A stretch of DNA of 64,000 nt from Alteromonas australica (lineage in GTDB: Bacteria; Pseudomonadota; Gammaproteobacteria; Enterobacterales; Alteromonadaceae): positions 3,720,001 to 3,784,000 of the forward strand of contig NZ_CP008849.1 in the NCBI RefSeq assembly GCF_000730385.1, read 5' to 3'. A program made the translations under genes and the position numbers. The notes below the pieces were generated by a model. That model saw only the letters and a program-made list of their open reading frames with translations, did not search any database and had not been told where the DNA came from. Below are positions 17,711 to 25,852 of the stretch, in pieces. Position 1 is the stretch's first letter; each line of letters opens with the position of its first letter.

Positions 17711-19699
17711 TTAGGTGATTTTAAGTATAGAATTCTTAACAAATTCATAGAACCTATCTTCACTGCCAATCCGCACCGTATCCGCTTCTGCTTCGGTAAG
17801 AGCAAGCTCATCAATTCCCAAATGCTTAGAAATAGCTTGAACTTCTATATTGCGATTTTCTGATGTAAGAGCTTCATAGCTAACATCTAATGTAACTATA
17901 TTCAGACTTTCAATTTTCTTGTCTATAAAGGCCTTTTGATCTCTTAAATCATTGCATACCTTTTCAACTTCGAGTTCTGTCGTAAGTGAGATTAGCTCTT
18001 CGGAAGTCAGTCTTTTACGCTCTTTTGTAGCTTGCTCATTAGAGTGAGCGTGCCAAAAATTAGACTTCCTAGCCCTCAATATTGAAGTAACTTGAGCCGC
18101 TTCATCCTCTCTTTTCAGATAGATGAACTTAAAATCACCGGAATTCATTTTCGCTAAAAGATCATATTCCAAATCTTGAACGAAATGTGAAATTAACTTG
18201 GTGCCAAAAATATAACCGTTATCATGTTCTACAGCGCCGAAGTATCTTAGAAAATCTAGAACTTCATCAGGATCTGCACCGAACAATTCATAGTTATTCA
18301 ATAGGGTTGCACTAGCCTGCCTAAAATGCTCTCTAGGCTTCCCTAAGCCGCCATTTGCCAACATACTAGAAAGCATGGTTGAACCAGATCTAGGTGTCGT
18401 CAAGATTGCATAGTTTAAAAAATTTGAACTATCTAGTGCTTCTTTAGCTTGGTCTAAACACTCTAAATATTGATGAAACTTTCTAGATTTAGAGAGAAGA
18501 TAAGCCCAGACAGAAGAGTTATTACAACTAATCGACCGATCAATCGTTAGACTAAACTCTAAGTCGCTGTTGCGTACAAGACGAGCCGAATTTTTTGAAG
18601 AGGAAAAAGGCCAAAAAGGTGCGTAATCAATTTCACTGTCTTCATAACTGCGGCTCATCGCATTAAAGAAGTAATCATCAATATATGCTAGTAGCTTTTT
18701 ATTTAGGGATAAAAATTTAGGTACATAAAGTTCGTTAAATAATTGAGTTAATTCATCCTTAGTAACTTTAACTTCATGATAAGTAGACGTGCTATTATCT
18801 ATTAGTTCATGAGCACCTTTTCTAATATTATTAAATGCTGCATGGTGCATCATTGGACTGGCATAGTACAAATTGTATTTCGATTCTGTGTAGCCATAAT
18901 CAGAAGACTTTGTAACACTCGCTATATATCCATCCCACCTATCAAAAAGCAACTGTGGAGTGCCATCTGCGCAAACTGACTCAACATAATAATCTGAGAC
19001 CTCCTTCAAAAATTCTGCCGTATCTTCGCCCAAAAAGTGAGGGAACATACCCATTTTCTTGAAAATATTTCCCTTTGCACTTAAATTGAGCTTCGAGGGT
19101 GGTCTTTTAGAAAACCAGAGAGTAACAATTGGAACTTTGATTTTACTATATAACCGTCTTATTGACTCATGGTAATTTTCTACAGTCTCACCAACAAGGT
19201 TTTCGAATGCTTCTTCTCCGTTAGCCTCTAAGTATTCTTCGTATAATTTATGAGCAGGCCTAAGGGAATTAGTGCCTTTTTTAACGAGTTTCTCGAAAGT
19301 AAACAAATCTCCTGAATGTTGGAATTCTGAGTTTGCTACACTTCGACCGGAAAAAACACTTACAATACAGAACTTTGTAGAATTAATTTTATCGATGATC
19401 TCAGAAAATTCATCAAGTAAATAGGTAGATGCTGAGCTACCTTGCAGTGAAAAATTAATACAATTAAGATTAGTTTCTCGAGCTAAAAGATCTCCAAACG
19501 TATCGTTCGTGTGACAACCTAAAGAAAATGCAGGACCGATGACACTAAAACTGTTGTTTAATTCTTCTGTGTTGCTTAATAGGTCGATGTCTAAGTCTCG
19601 AAAATATACAAAATCCCCATTCTTTAAACGGAAACCTTGCATATTATAGTCATTGAAATCGAGATCTCTTTGTTGGTATTGAATATTTAAACGCGACAC
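17711..19699 (-). CDS. SGNH-like (DUF6473-type) domain + Stf0 sulfotransferase fusion
   Basis: 662 residues. The C-terminal third is a Stf0-type sulfotransferase: the P-loop TTPRSGSTMLSSML begins at Thr434, followed by GKPREHF, YLKREDEAAQVTSILRA and the Trp-rich loop; Stf0 enzymes sulfate trehalose and related sugars. The N-terminal half has FSVIGPAFSLGCHTNDTFGDLLA and INFSLQGSSASTYL, reminiscent of the SGNH-hydrolase-like DUF6473 region sometimes joined to sulfotransferases. It is last of a four-gene minus-strand operon starting at the manC-type gene, 25 nt after the GT2/GT4 fusion. The DNA is AT-rich compared with rfb and ribosomal genes, suggesting acquisition. The sulfotransferase call is firm; the N-terminal domain call is tentative. 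Confidence 0.7.
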   Translation of the reverse strand: MSRLNIQYQQRDLDFNDYNMQGFRLKNGDFVYFRDLDIDLLSNTEELNNSFSVIGPAFSLGCHTNDTFGDLLARETNLNCINFSLQGSSASTYLLDEFSEIIDKINSTKFCIVSVFSGRSVANSEFQHSGDLFTFEKLVKKGTNSLRPAHKLYEEYLEANGEEAFENLVGETVENYHESIRRLYSKIKVPIVTLWFSKRPPSKLNLSAKGNIFKKMGMFPHFLGEDTAEFLKEVSDYYVESVCADGTPQLLFDRWDGYIASVTKSSDYGYTESKYNLYYASPMMHHAAFNNIRKGAHELIDNSTSTYHEVKVTKDELTQLFNELYVPKFLSLNKKLLAYIDDYFFNAMSRSYEDSEIDYAPFWPFSSSKNSARLVRNSDLEFSLTIDRSISCNNSSVWAYLLSKSRKFHQYLECLDQAKEALDSSNFLNYAILTTPRSGSTMLSSMLANGGLGKPREHFRQASATLLNNYELFGADPDEVLDFLRYFGAVEHDNGYIFGTKLISHFVQDLEYDLLAKMNSGDFKFIYLKREDEAAQVTSILRARKSNFWHAHSNEQATKERKRLTSEELISLTTELEVEKVCNDLRDQKAFIDKKIESLNIVTLDVSYEALTSENRNIEVQAISKHLGIDELALTEAEADTVRIGSEDRFYEFVKNSILKIT

Positions 19700-19724
19700 T
19701 CTTCTTTCCTTCTAAGCGACAGTT

Positions 19725-22058
19725 CTATAGATTTAAATTTGTTACTAGGTTATCCCAAGACAACTTTCTATTAAGTTCGGAAAAACTAGATTCATTGTGA
19801 AAGGTAGATCTCTCTGATTCAGTAAGGTATGAATACATAATGTCATAGAGCTCGTCATAATCCGAGAATAGCGTACCAACTTCATCAGAAATTATCTCTG
19901 GAAGTACACCTACATCAGGAGCGATAACCGGACAATTTAATGAAAGGCTTAGCATCGCTGCCCCGCTAGTGAGCACTTTTCTATAAGGCAAAACACATAC
20001 GTTAGCAGCACTAAAATAGTACTTAACCATGTCATCAGGAACAAACCCTTCGTAGAAAGTAACATTGCCTTTTACTAGTCTTTCTCTTAATACATCATCA
20101 AAGCTATCATCTAATATACGGCCAGCTATTAATAGGTGCGCGTTCGGATGGTTTGCTGAAAGTTTCTCAAAACTATTTAAAAGCTCATCAACTCCCTTGT
20201 AGCCTTTAATATTACCAAAGAATAGAAAGACGTAGGCATTTAGTGGAATTCCTAAACGTTTGCGAGCAGAGGCTTTTATTACCGGGCTACCATAAAAATC
20301 GCCATAGCTTCCGTGAGGAATAATTGTGATTTTACTAGCATCTAAATCCAATTCTTCTACTAAGATATTTTTAGCCGCTTCACCATGAGCAATAGCAATA
20401 TCGACATGTTTAATAAATTTCTTTCTAGCGGCTATTTCTGAATCAACATGTTCACTATCATGTGAAATTATATTATGAGCTGTATAAATTATTTCGTAGC
20501 CTAACTTCTTGGCATAATCTACGGTATCTAAAAACTCTCGTTCTCCACCAGACTGAGAAAAGTCCATGAAGACATGAAGCCAATGTAAATGTATATATCT
20601 GAACTTATCTTTATTTTCTTCTAAATGCTTTCTGCAAAAGGCTTCTTTTGTAAAACCACTGATGTTTATATTGCATTGTTTAGAGACAGCTTGATAAAAC
20701 AATTTTTGATATGGATTATTTTTTGTCCAACAGGGAAAGAACATTATACCGAGGTTATCTCCTGGAAAGTTTATTTTTTCCTCTGTTATCTTTTGAAATT
20801 CTTTCTCTAATGCTTCATTCTTTTTTTGCTCAAGGAAGAGCTTAGCTGATGTTAGACTACCATCCCTCATGGCAATGAATTCTTTATATAGCCACCACTT
20901 TTTATTAGCAATACAAAAATCTTTGAATTCCTGATCTCCGACTCTATGGAAACTATCTTTCACCTTCTCAAAAAACGAATCGAAATAGTCCTCACCAATA
21001 AGCTTCAACGTATACATCAAAGAACTAACCATCTTGATGTCAATAAGTCTTTTGTAATGTAAATCTACATTTTGAAGTTGCGCCCAATCTAGTACCGCAC
21101 GAAATGCCTCGAACTCAAACTCACAAGAAGAGTTTTTCCTATGTGCTACCGTTACAGATGAAGTACTCTCCCTCCGGTAGTAATATCCTAGATAATCCCT
21201 TATAAAGCTTACGTTAACCGCAAAATAATAGGCCTTAAAAATAAATGGAACGTCAACAGCAGCTTTCGTTTCGCCCAATCTAATATCTAAATCCTTTATA
21301 AATTTTGTTCTAAACACTTTATCCCAAATCATAAAGCTGTCGTGAAACTTATATTGGTCAGATGAACGATCCGTAAAATCAAACTCCTTATAAATTCTTT
21401 CTTGTATCTCACCGGTTTGCATAACATTGTAGAATCCACCAGAAAAGACAATATCCGAAGAATCTTCGTAAGCTTTATTCAAAAGCTTTTCATAAAAGTC
21501 TGGCTCAATCCAATCATCACTATCCACAAACCCAATAAAATCTCCAGCCGCTATTGAAATTGCTTGATTTCTAGGGGTGCCTGGATTTCCTGAAGGAATT
21601 TTATTTTTAATTACTCTAATTCGGCTATCTAATTTAGAGAATGAATCTATGATATCACTCGAATCATCATTAGAACCATCATCAACTAAAATTAATTCAA
21701 AATTCTTGAAACTTTGATTTAAGATACTTTGTAAACAACGTTCCAAATATTTTCCACTATTATAAATAGGGACTATAATTGACAAGTTAACTTTTTGACA
21801 TTCTGATACATCAGATTTGTTCACTTCAGATTTAACAATTTCTAGGTAATCATTGCTATTTTTTGCAAGTTTTTCATGAAGGAAACGGTAAGCCTCTTTT
21901 TCTCCCCCAAACTCTTTTAAACAAAGATACATGTTTATCTGTGCTATATCTCTGAGGAGCTCATTAGTTTCACTTTTTTTATAAAGTTCAAAGGCTTCAG
22001 AGAAGCTACCCTGAATAAATTTTTCGTTTGCCAGTTCGAACTGATGAGTTAACGACAT
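19725..22058 (-). CDS. GT2 + GT4 fusion glycosyltransferase
   Basis: 777 residues. A short helical, TPR-like N-terminus (about 1-75) is followed by a GT2 domain (SIIVPIYNSGKYL at 93-105, LVDDGSNDDS at 124-133, metal motif VDSDDW at 178-183). The C-terminal part from about residue 430 is a GT4-type GT-B domain: HLHWLHVF, EIIYTAHNI, IIPHGSYGDFYG, FLFFGNIKGYKGVDELL and LTSGAAMLSLSLNCPVIAPDVGVLPEI. It resembles the other two-headed enzyme of the locus in plan but lacks the EGR repeats. It is 25 nt from both neighbours, indicating an operon. The coding DNA is strongly AT-rich. Confidence 0.85.
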   Translation of the reverse strand: MSLTHQFELANEKFIQGSFSEAFELYKKSETNELLRDIAQINMYLCLKEFGGEKEAYRFLHEKLAKNSNDYLEIVKSEVNKSDVSECQKVNLSIIVPIYNSGKYLERCLQSILNQSFKNFELILVDDGSNDDSSDIIDSFSKLDSRIRVIKNKIPSGNPGTPRNQAISIAAGDFIGFVDSDDWIEPDFYEKLLNKAYEDSSDIVFSGGFYNVMQTGEIQERIYKEFDFTDRSSDQYKFHDSFMIWDKVFRTKFIKDLDIRLGETKAAVDVPFIFKAYYFAVNVSFIRDYLGYYYRRESTSSVTVAHRKNSSCEFEFEAFRAVLDWAQLQNVDLHYKRLIDIKMVSSLMYTLKLIGEDYFDSFFEKVKDSFHRVGDQEFKDFCIANKKWWLYKEFIAMRDGSLTSAKLFLEQKKNEALEKEFQKITEEKINFPGDNLGIMFFPCWTKNNPYQKLFYQAVSKQCNINISGFTKEAFCRKHLEENKDKFRYIHLHWLHVFMDFSQSGGEREFLDTVDYAKKLGYEIIYTAHNIISHDSEHVDSEIAARKKFIKHVDIAIAHGEAAKNILVEELDLDASKITIIPHGSYGDFYGSPVIKASARKRLGIPLNAYVFLFFGNIKGYKGVDELLNSFEKLSANHPNAHLLIAGRILDDSFDDVLRERLVKGNVTFYEGFVPDDMVKYYFSAANVCVLPYRKVLTSGAAMLSLSLNCPVIAPDVGVLPEIISDEVGTLFSDYDELYDIMYSYLTESERSTFHNESSFSELNRKLSWDNLVTNLNL

Positions 22059-22083
22059 AATAACTAAACTTCCATTTTAACTT

Positions 22084-23349
22084 TTATTTCTTATCTAATA
22101 AATACATGCCAAGACTTCTTCCTTCATGGATACCGAATCTTAGGTAGTGTATAAGTGGATTCATTCCATCCATCTTAACATCATTGTTAGACATTAAATA
22201 TGCATTTGTATCGAATTCACAACTTGGATTTTTGCCAACTTTAGCTCCTTTTGTTAAATAATGTAACGCAGGGTCAATTATTGAATCATTGTTATCCATA
22301 GAATTCTCCCTATACCATCTAGGGTCAAATAGCTCAGAACTATAAAGAAGGGTAACATCATCTTCTAAAGTATAATAAGATGTAAAGTTTGAAAATTTAT
22401 ATTTAGATCCCTTAAACATTTTATCCAAATAACTTTTGAACTTCCTCATACTATAGATTTTGGATATAAAGGCCTTAAGGTAGTAATTCTCCTTTGAAAC
22501 CTCATTAAATGAATCTAGTACTTTTTCGTTATCAAACTTCAATTTTGCATTACTAAATTTCAGTTTTTCTTTCAAAAGAGAAACTTCATCTAACTTTTTC
22601 TTTGTTGACTTTATTATTTCTTTGTACTCGTTAGATGATGATAGTATTTCTAATCGAAATTTTTCTGCTTCAATTTCTTTCTCTTCAGTAAGCTTAATTA
22701 TAGTAGAGTCGTAGTTTTCTTTTAAATCAGATATTTCTTTTCCATGCTTATTTACAATAGCTTCGACTTCATCAGAATGTTTTGATTTTAACAATTCTAT
22801 AGAATCTTCATGATTCTTATTTAAGAGTTTTATCTTTCTCTCTAAATCGGTTACTTGTAAGTTATTCTTGTTACCTATCTCTTTGATACTTAATTCTAGT
22901 TGATTTATTCTTGATCTGAGATAGTTTACTTTTTTCTGAATTTTTTTTAGTAAGAAAGAAATATCTAAATCTATTTTATTCGACAGGTTTAGCAACCTCG
23001 AATCGAACTTTGTCCTGTTCAAAATAGATTCTAAAGAGCTTTTAACAACAACTCTTGTGTTACTTTCATTTATTACTTTTTCAGAGAGCTTTTTTTGCGT
23101 TAATAAAAGCAATGATTTAACTATTTTTATATTTACTAATTCACCATCAGAATTAGAAGTTTGAGAACAAGAGCTATTGATCTTTGTGCCTTCATCTCGT
23201 AAAGACTTCGCGCCGATAGAACCATTGGATGTATCATCTTTATTTTTCTTTTCGTAGCTTAGTAGTTCAATTTTACATTGATATAGTTCTTTTTGTGTTT
23301 TGAGTAAAATAAGATTACTCAATTCATTATTACAAGTGTCAAATTTCAT
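22084..23349 (-). CDS. Coiled-coil protein ending in two EGR repeat motifs
   Basis: 421 residues with no recognisable enzyme domain. Residues of about 120-285 are Lys/Glu/Leu-rich with heptad-like spacing (KKIQKKVNYLRSRINQLEL, LERKIKLLNKNHEDSIELL), so a long coiled coil is likely. The C-terminal 80 residues contain two copies of the motif found in the locus GTs: F341-D-P-R-W-Y...DPALHYLTKGAKVGKNP and F379-D...NNDV...GMNPLIHYLRFGIHEGR. No signal peptide or membrane helix is visible. It may be a scaffold or chain-length factor for the GT complex, which is inference. It is the most AT-rich gene of the window and lies between the manC-type gene and the GT2/GT4 fusion. Confidence 0.65.
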   Translation of the reverse strand: MKFDTCNNELSNLILLKTQKELYQCKIELLSYEKKNKDDTSNGSIGAKSLRDEGTKINSSCSQTSNSDGELVNIKIVKSLLLLTQKKLSEKVINESNTRVVVKSSLESILNRTKFDSRLLNLSNKIDLDISFLLKKIQKKVNYLRSRINQLELSIKEIGNKNNLQVTDLERKIKLLNKNHEDSIELLKSKHSDEVEAIVNKHGKEISDLKENYDSTIIKLTEEKEIEAEKFRLEILSSSNEYKEIIKSTKKKLDEVSLLKEKLKFSNAKLKFDNEKVLDSFNEVSKENYYLKAFISKIYSMRKFKSYLDKMFKGSKYKFSNFTSYYTLEDDVTLLYSSELFDPRWYRENSMDNNDSIIDPALHYLTKGAKVGKNPSCEFDTNAYLMSNNDVKMDGMNPLIHYLRFGIHEGRSLGMYLLDKK

Positions 23350-23401
23350 AGTTGTTTATTCGTTATTCAGAATTTTTGAAAATAAATACAATGTATCTAT
23401 A

Positions 23402-24814
23402 TTATATTTTCTTCATAACCCGCCCATACCTATCAGAAAAACGTACAATATCGTCTTCACCTAGATAGGCACCTGATTGTACTTCAATAAGCTCTAGTGG
23501 AATCTTGCCAGGGTTTTCTAGCGCGTGAACCGCACCGATGGGAATGTAAACCGATTCGTTTTCGGTAACTAACTTCGTTTCTTCATCGATTGTTACGTTG
23601 GCACTACCCGATACCACAATCCAATGCTCTGCGCGGTGGTGATGCATTTGAACCGAAAGCTTTTCACCTGGTTTTACGGTAATACGCTTAACTTGGAAGC
23701 GAGCACCACTGTCAATGGAGTCGTAACTGCCCCACGGGCGGAACACTTCACGGTGGAATTCAAACTCAGGGCGATGTTCAGCTTTAAGCTTATTTACTAC
23801 CTTTTTAATGCTTTGTGCGTCATCTTTGTGGGCTACCATTACCGCGTCTTTGGTTTCTACTACAATAACGTCTTCTAGCCCAATTACAGACACTAAACGC
23901 TGTTCTGCGTTTACATAACTGTTCTTGGTATTTTCTAAGATAGTATCGCCTACGCAAACGTTGCCGCTATCATCTTTTGCCGAGGTTTCCCATAACGATG
24001 TCCAACTACCTACATCGCTCCATTGTGCATCTAGGGGCACCATGGCTGCACTGTCGGTTTTTTCCATTACAGCGTAATCAATGGAATCGTCGGGGCAGGT
24101 AGCAAAAATATCGTGGTCAACGCGAATAAAATCTAAATCAGGGGTTTCTGTATCGATGGCACGCTTACATACATCTAGCATTTCTGGGTTGTATTTTTCT
24201 AACTCGTCTAAGTAGCGACTAGCTTTAAACATAAACATGCCGCTATTCCAGTAATAGCTTCCAGATTCAACGTATTCTTTCGCTGTTTGTAATTCAGGTT
24301 TTTCAACAAATTCTGCAACTTCAAACCCGCCTTCTAGGCCACTGCCAGCTTTAATATAACCATAACCGGTGTGGGGCTGGTCTGGCACTATACCGAAGGT
24401 AACAAGCTTACCTTGCTTGGCAAGTACTTCTGCTTTTGTAATGGCGGTATGAAATGCAGGCTCATCTTTAATAAGGTGATCGGCCGCCAATACGAGAAGA
24501 ATTGGGTCCTCACCGTTAATGGTGGCATGCAAGGCAGCTAACGCAATGGCCGGTGCCGTGTTACGCCCTACTGGCTCCAACAATATACCGCCGTGATGTA
24601 TGTCTTTTTGTCTTAGTTGTTCTGCAACTAAAAAACGGTGGGCATCGTTACAGATAAAGATAGGGCTTGCAGCGTCGGTACCTTTTAACCGTGAAATGGT
24701 ATCTTGCAGCATGGTGCTGTCAGACGTTAGCGATAAAAACTGCTTAGGAAGTGCGGCACGCGACTTTGGCCATAGGCGGCTTCCGGTGCCGCCGGCTAGT
24801 ACTACTGGTTTCAT
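23402..24814 (-). CDS. manC: Mannose-1-phosphate guanylyltransferase / mannose-6-phosphate isomerase
   Basis: Makes GDP-mannose from mannose-1-phosphate; the bifunctional type II family also isomerises fructose-6-phosphate. The N-terminal nucleotidyltransferase starts [19 protein letters not shown], followed by LVLAADHLI and VEKPELQTA. The C-terminal cupin (isomerase) domain has [18 protein letters not shown] start at the ATG at 24814, which has an AAGGA Shine-Dalgarno at 24820-24824; an in-frame ATG at 24835 would add seven residues before the conserved start and has worse spacing. It heads a four-gene operon (manC, coiled coil, GT2/GT4, Stf0 fusion). The family is also named algA, cpsB or xanB. 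Confidence 0.93.
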   Translation of the reverse strand: MKPVVLAGGTGSRLWPKSRAALPKQFLSLTSDSTMLQDTISRLKGTDAASPIFICNDAHRFLVAEQLRQKDIHHGGILLEPVGRNTAPAIALAALHATINGEDPILLVLAADHLIKDEPAFHTAITKAEVLAKQGKLVTFGIVPDQPHTGYGYIKAGSGLEGGFEVAEFVEKPELQTAKEYVESGSYYWNSGMFMFKASRYLDELEKYNPEMLDVCKRAIDTETPDLDFIRVDHDIFATCPDDSIDYAVMEKTDSAAMVPLDAQWSDVGSWTSLWETSAKDDSGNVCVGDTILENTKNSYVNAEQRLVSVIGLEDVIVVETKDAVMVAHKDDAQSIKKVVNKLKAEHRPEFEFHREVFRPWGSYDSIDSGARFQVKRITVKPGEKLSVQMHHHRAEHWIVVSGSANVTIDEETKLVTENESVYIPIGAVHALENPGKIPLELIEVQSGAYLGEDDIVRFSDRYGRVMKKI

Positions 24815-24860
24815 AAAAATCCTTGGTTTTTTCATCTTCTCTTTGTGGAAGATATTTACA

Positions 24861-24879
24861 TACCCTTTGGGTAAGTATA
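24861..24879 (-). promoter_or_regulatory. Candidate promoter/operator of the manC operon
   Basis: On the minus strand a TATACT -10-like hexamer (24879-24874) is followed directly by the inverted repeat TACCC-TTT-GGGTA (24861-24873), placed about where transcription would start. A TTCATT hexamer lies 16 nt upstream. The palindrome could be an operator. This is pattern only. Confidence 0.3.
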
Positions 24880-25033
24880 TTCACAACTATAGCTGAATGA
24901 AACCGCTTAATTCAGGTTTTATAGGGGTTTCCAGGCTTTTTTGGCTATTTACATGCACTGAGCACTATTTGAGCAAATCGAAAATTTAGTATAACGTTGA
25001 AGTTGAAGGATTATTAATTAGGTACCTTACACG

Positions 25034-25768
25034 ATGTTTATATATAAAAGACTTGCCTTGCTGGTTTTTACTGGCGTTTTAATGTCATTAGGTGGCTGTG
25101 CCACCTTAAATTACCCCTCCCCCATGCTAGAAACTGAAACATTTGAAAAGCTAATTAGCATTAAGCCTGTCGCGCCGAAAGAAAAAATATATCGCCAGTA
25201 CGTTAGAAATGGCTTTTACTTTCAGTTTGAACGCATGGACGAAAACAATGTGATTTATGGCTGGTATACCTGCACCGATTGCAATTGGACTCGTTCTAAG
25301 ATGTTGGCCGTTTACGATGGTAGTTATTTATATGTTACATACGGGCATCATGAGGAGTTCTTTCTAGAGGCACCTGAAAACATTCGTCATCACCCCAACT
25401 TTTCACATTGGTCTTGGAGTGCAATTAATAAATACCAAATTGAGGGGCGTAACCTCATTTTACTCGGCCAAATTCGTAAATGTGAATACATGAGCCCCAT
25501 GATAAGAGAATGGAGCAATAGTGTTTGGACTTACGATGGGGAGATAGATTGTACTTATCAAGAGAGTGGCCGTTATAAAAGTATTTTTGTGGCTACCATT
25601 GATGAAACACTCACTGGAAGTAGAAGTTCTATCGTGGGTGCTGAAAACGATGCATTAGATGGCGATATCACTAATAAATTATCGAAGCTTAAAGATTTGT
25701 ACGAACGCGGGTTAATTACGCAAGAAGAATACGAGCAAAAAAGAAAGGAAATATTGAGCAACCTTTAA
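25034..25768 (+). CDS. Lipoprotein with C-terminal SHOCT domain
   Basis: 244 residues. The type II signal peptide has the lipobox LGGC with the acylated Cys at residue 22. The middle has a Cys-x-x-Cys pair in YTCTDCNWTR and more aromatic residues than usual, and is otherwise unassigned. The last 30 residues (KLSKLKDLYERGLITQEEYEQKRKEIL) are a clear SHOCT short C-terminal domain, a helical module thought to mediate oligomerisation. It stands alone on the plus strand between the manC operon and flagellin, closed by a hairpin. Function unknown; envelope localisation is the safe statement. Confidence 0.75.
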   Translation: MFIYKRLALLVFTGVLMSLGGCATLNYPSPMLETETFEKLISIKPVAPKEKIYRQYVRNGFYFQFERMDENNVIYGWYTCTDCNWTRSKMLAVYDGSYLYVTYGHHEEFFLEAPENIRHHPNFSHWSWSAINKYQIEGRNLILLGQIRKCEYMSPMIREWSNSVWTYDGEIDCTYQESGRYKSIFVATIDETLTGSRSSIVGAENDALDGDITNKLSKLKDLYERGLITQEEYEQKRKEILSNL

Positions 25769-25806
25769 CGTATCACCTTTAACATTGAGTTCTTCAGCTA
25801 ACGTAA

Positions 25807-25834
25807 AAAAGGCATTCTATTGAATGCCTTTGTT
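25807..25834. terminator. Bidirectional terminator between SHOCT lipoprotein and flagellin
   Basis: A 10-bp stem AAAGGCATTC / GAATGCCTTT (25808-25817 and 25822-25831) has a 4-nt loop, with A-rich sequence on one side and TTTGTTT on the other. It serves the two convergent genes. Confidence 0.8.
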
Positions 25835-25852
25835 TGACGTGCTTTATGCTAA

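Noticed and set aside
1..24900. ops/JUMPstart (RfaH) element for the glycan locus
   Set aside because: No GGCGGTAGC-like element was seen in the leader regions I checked on the operon strand.
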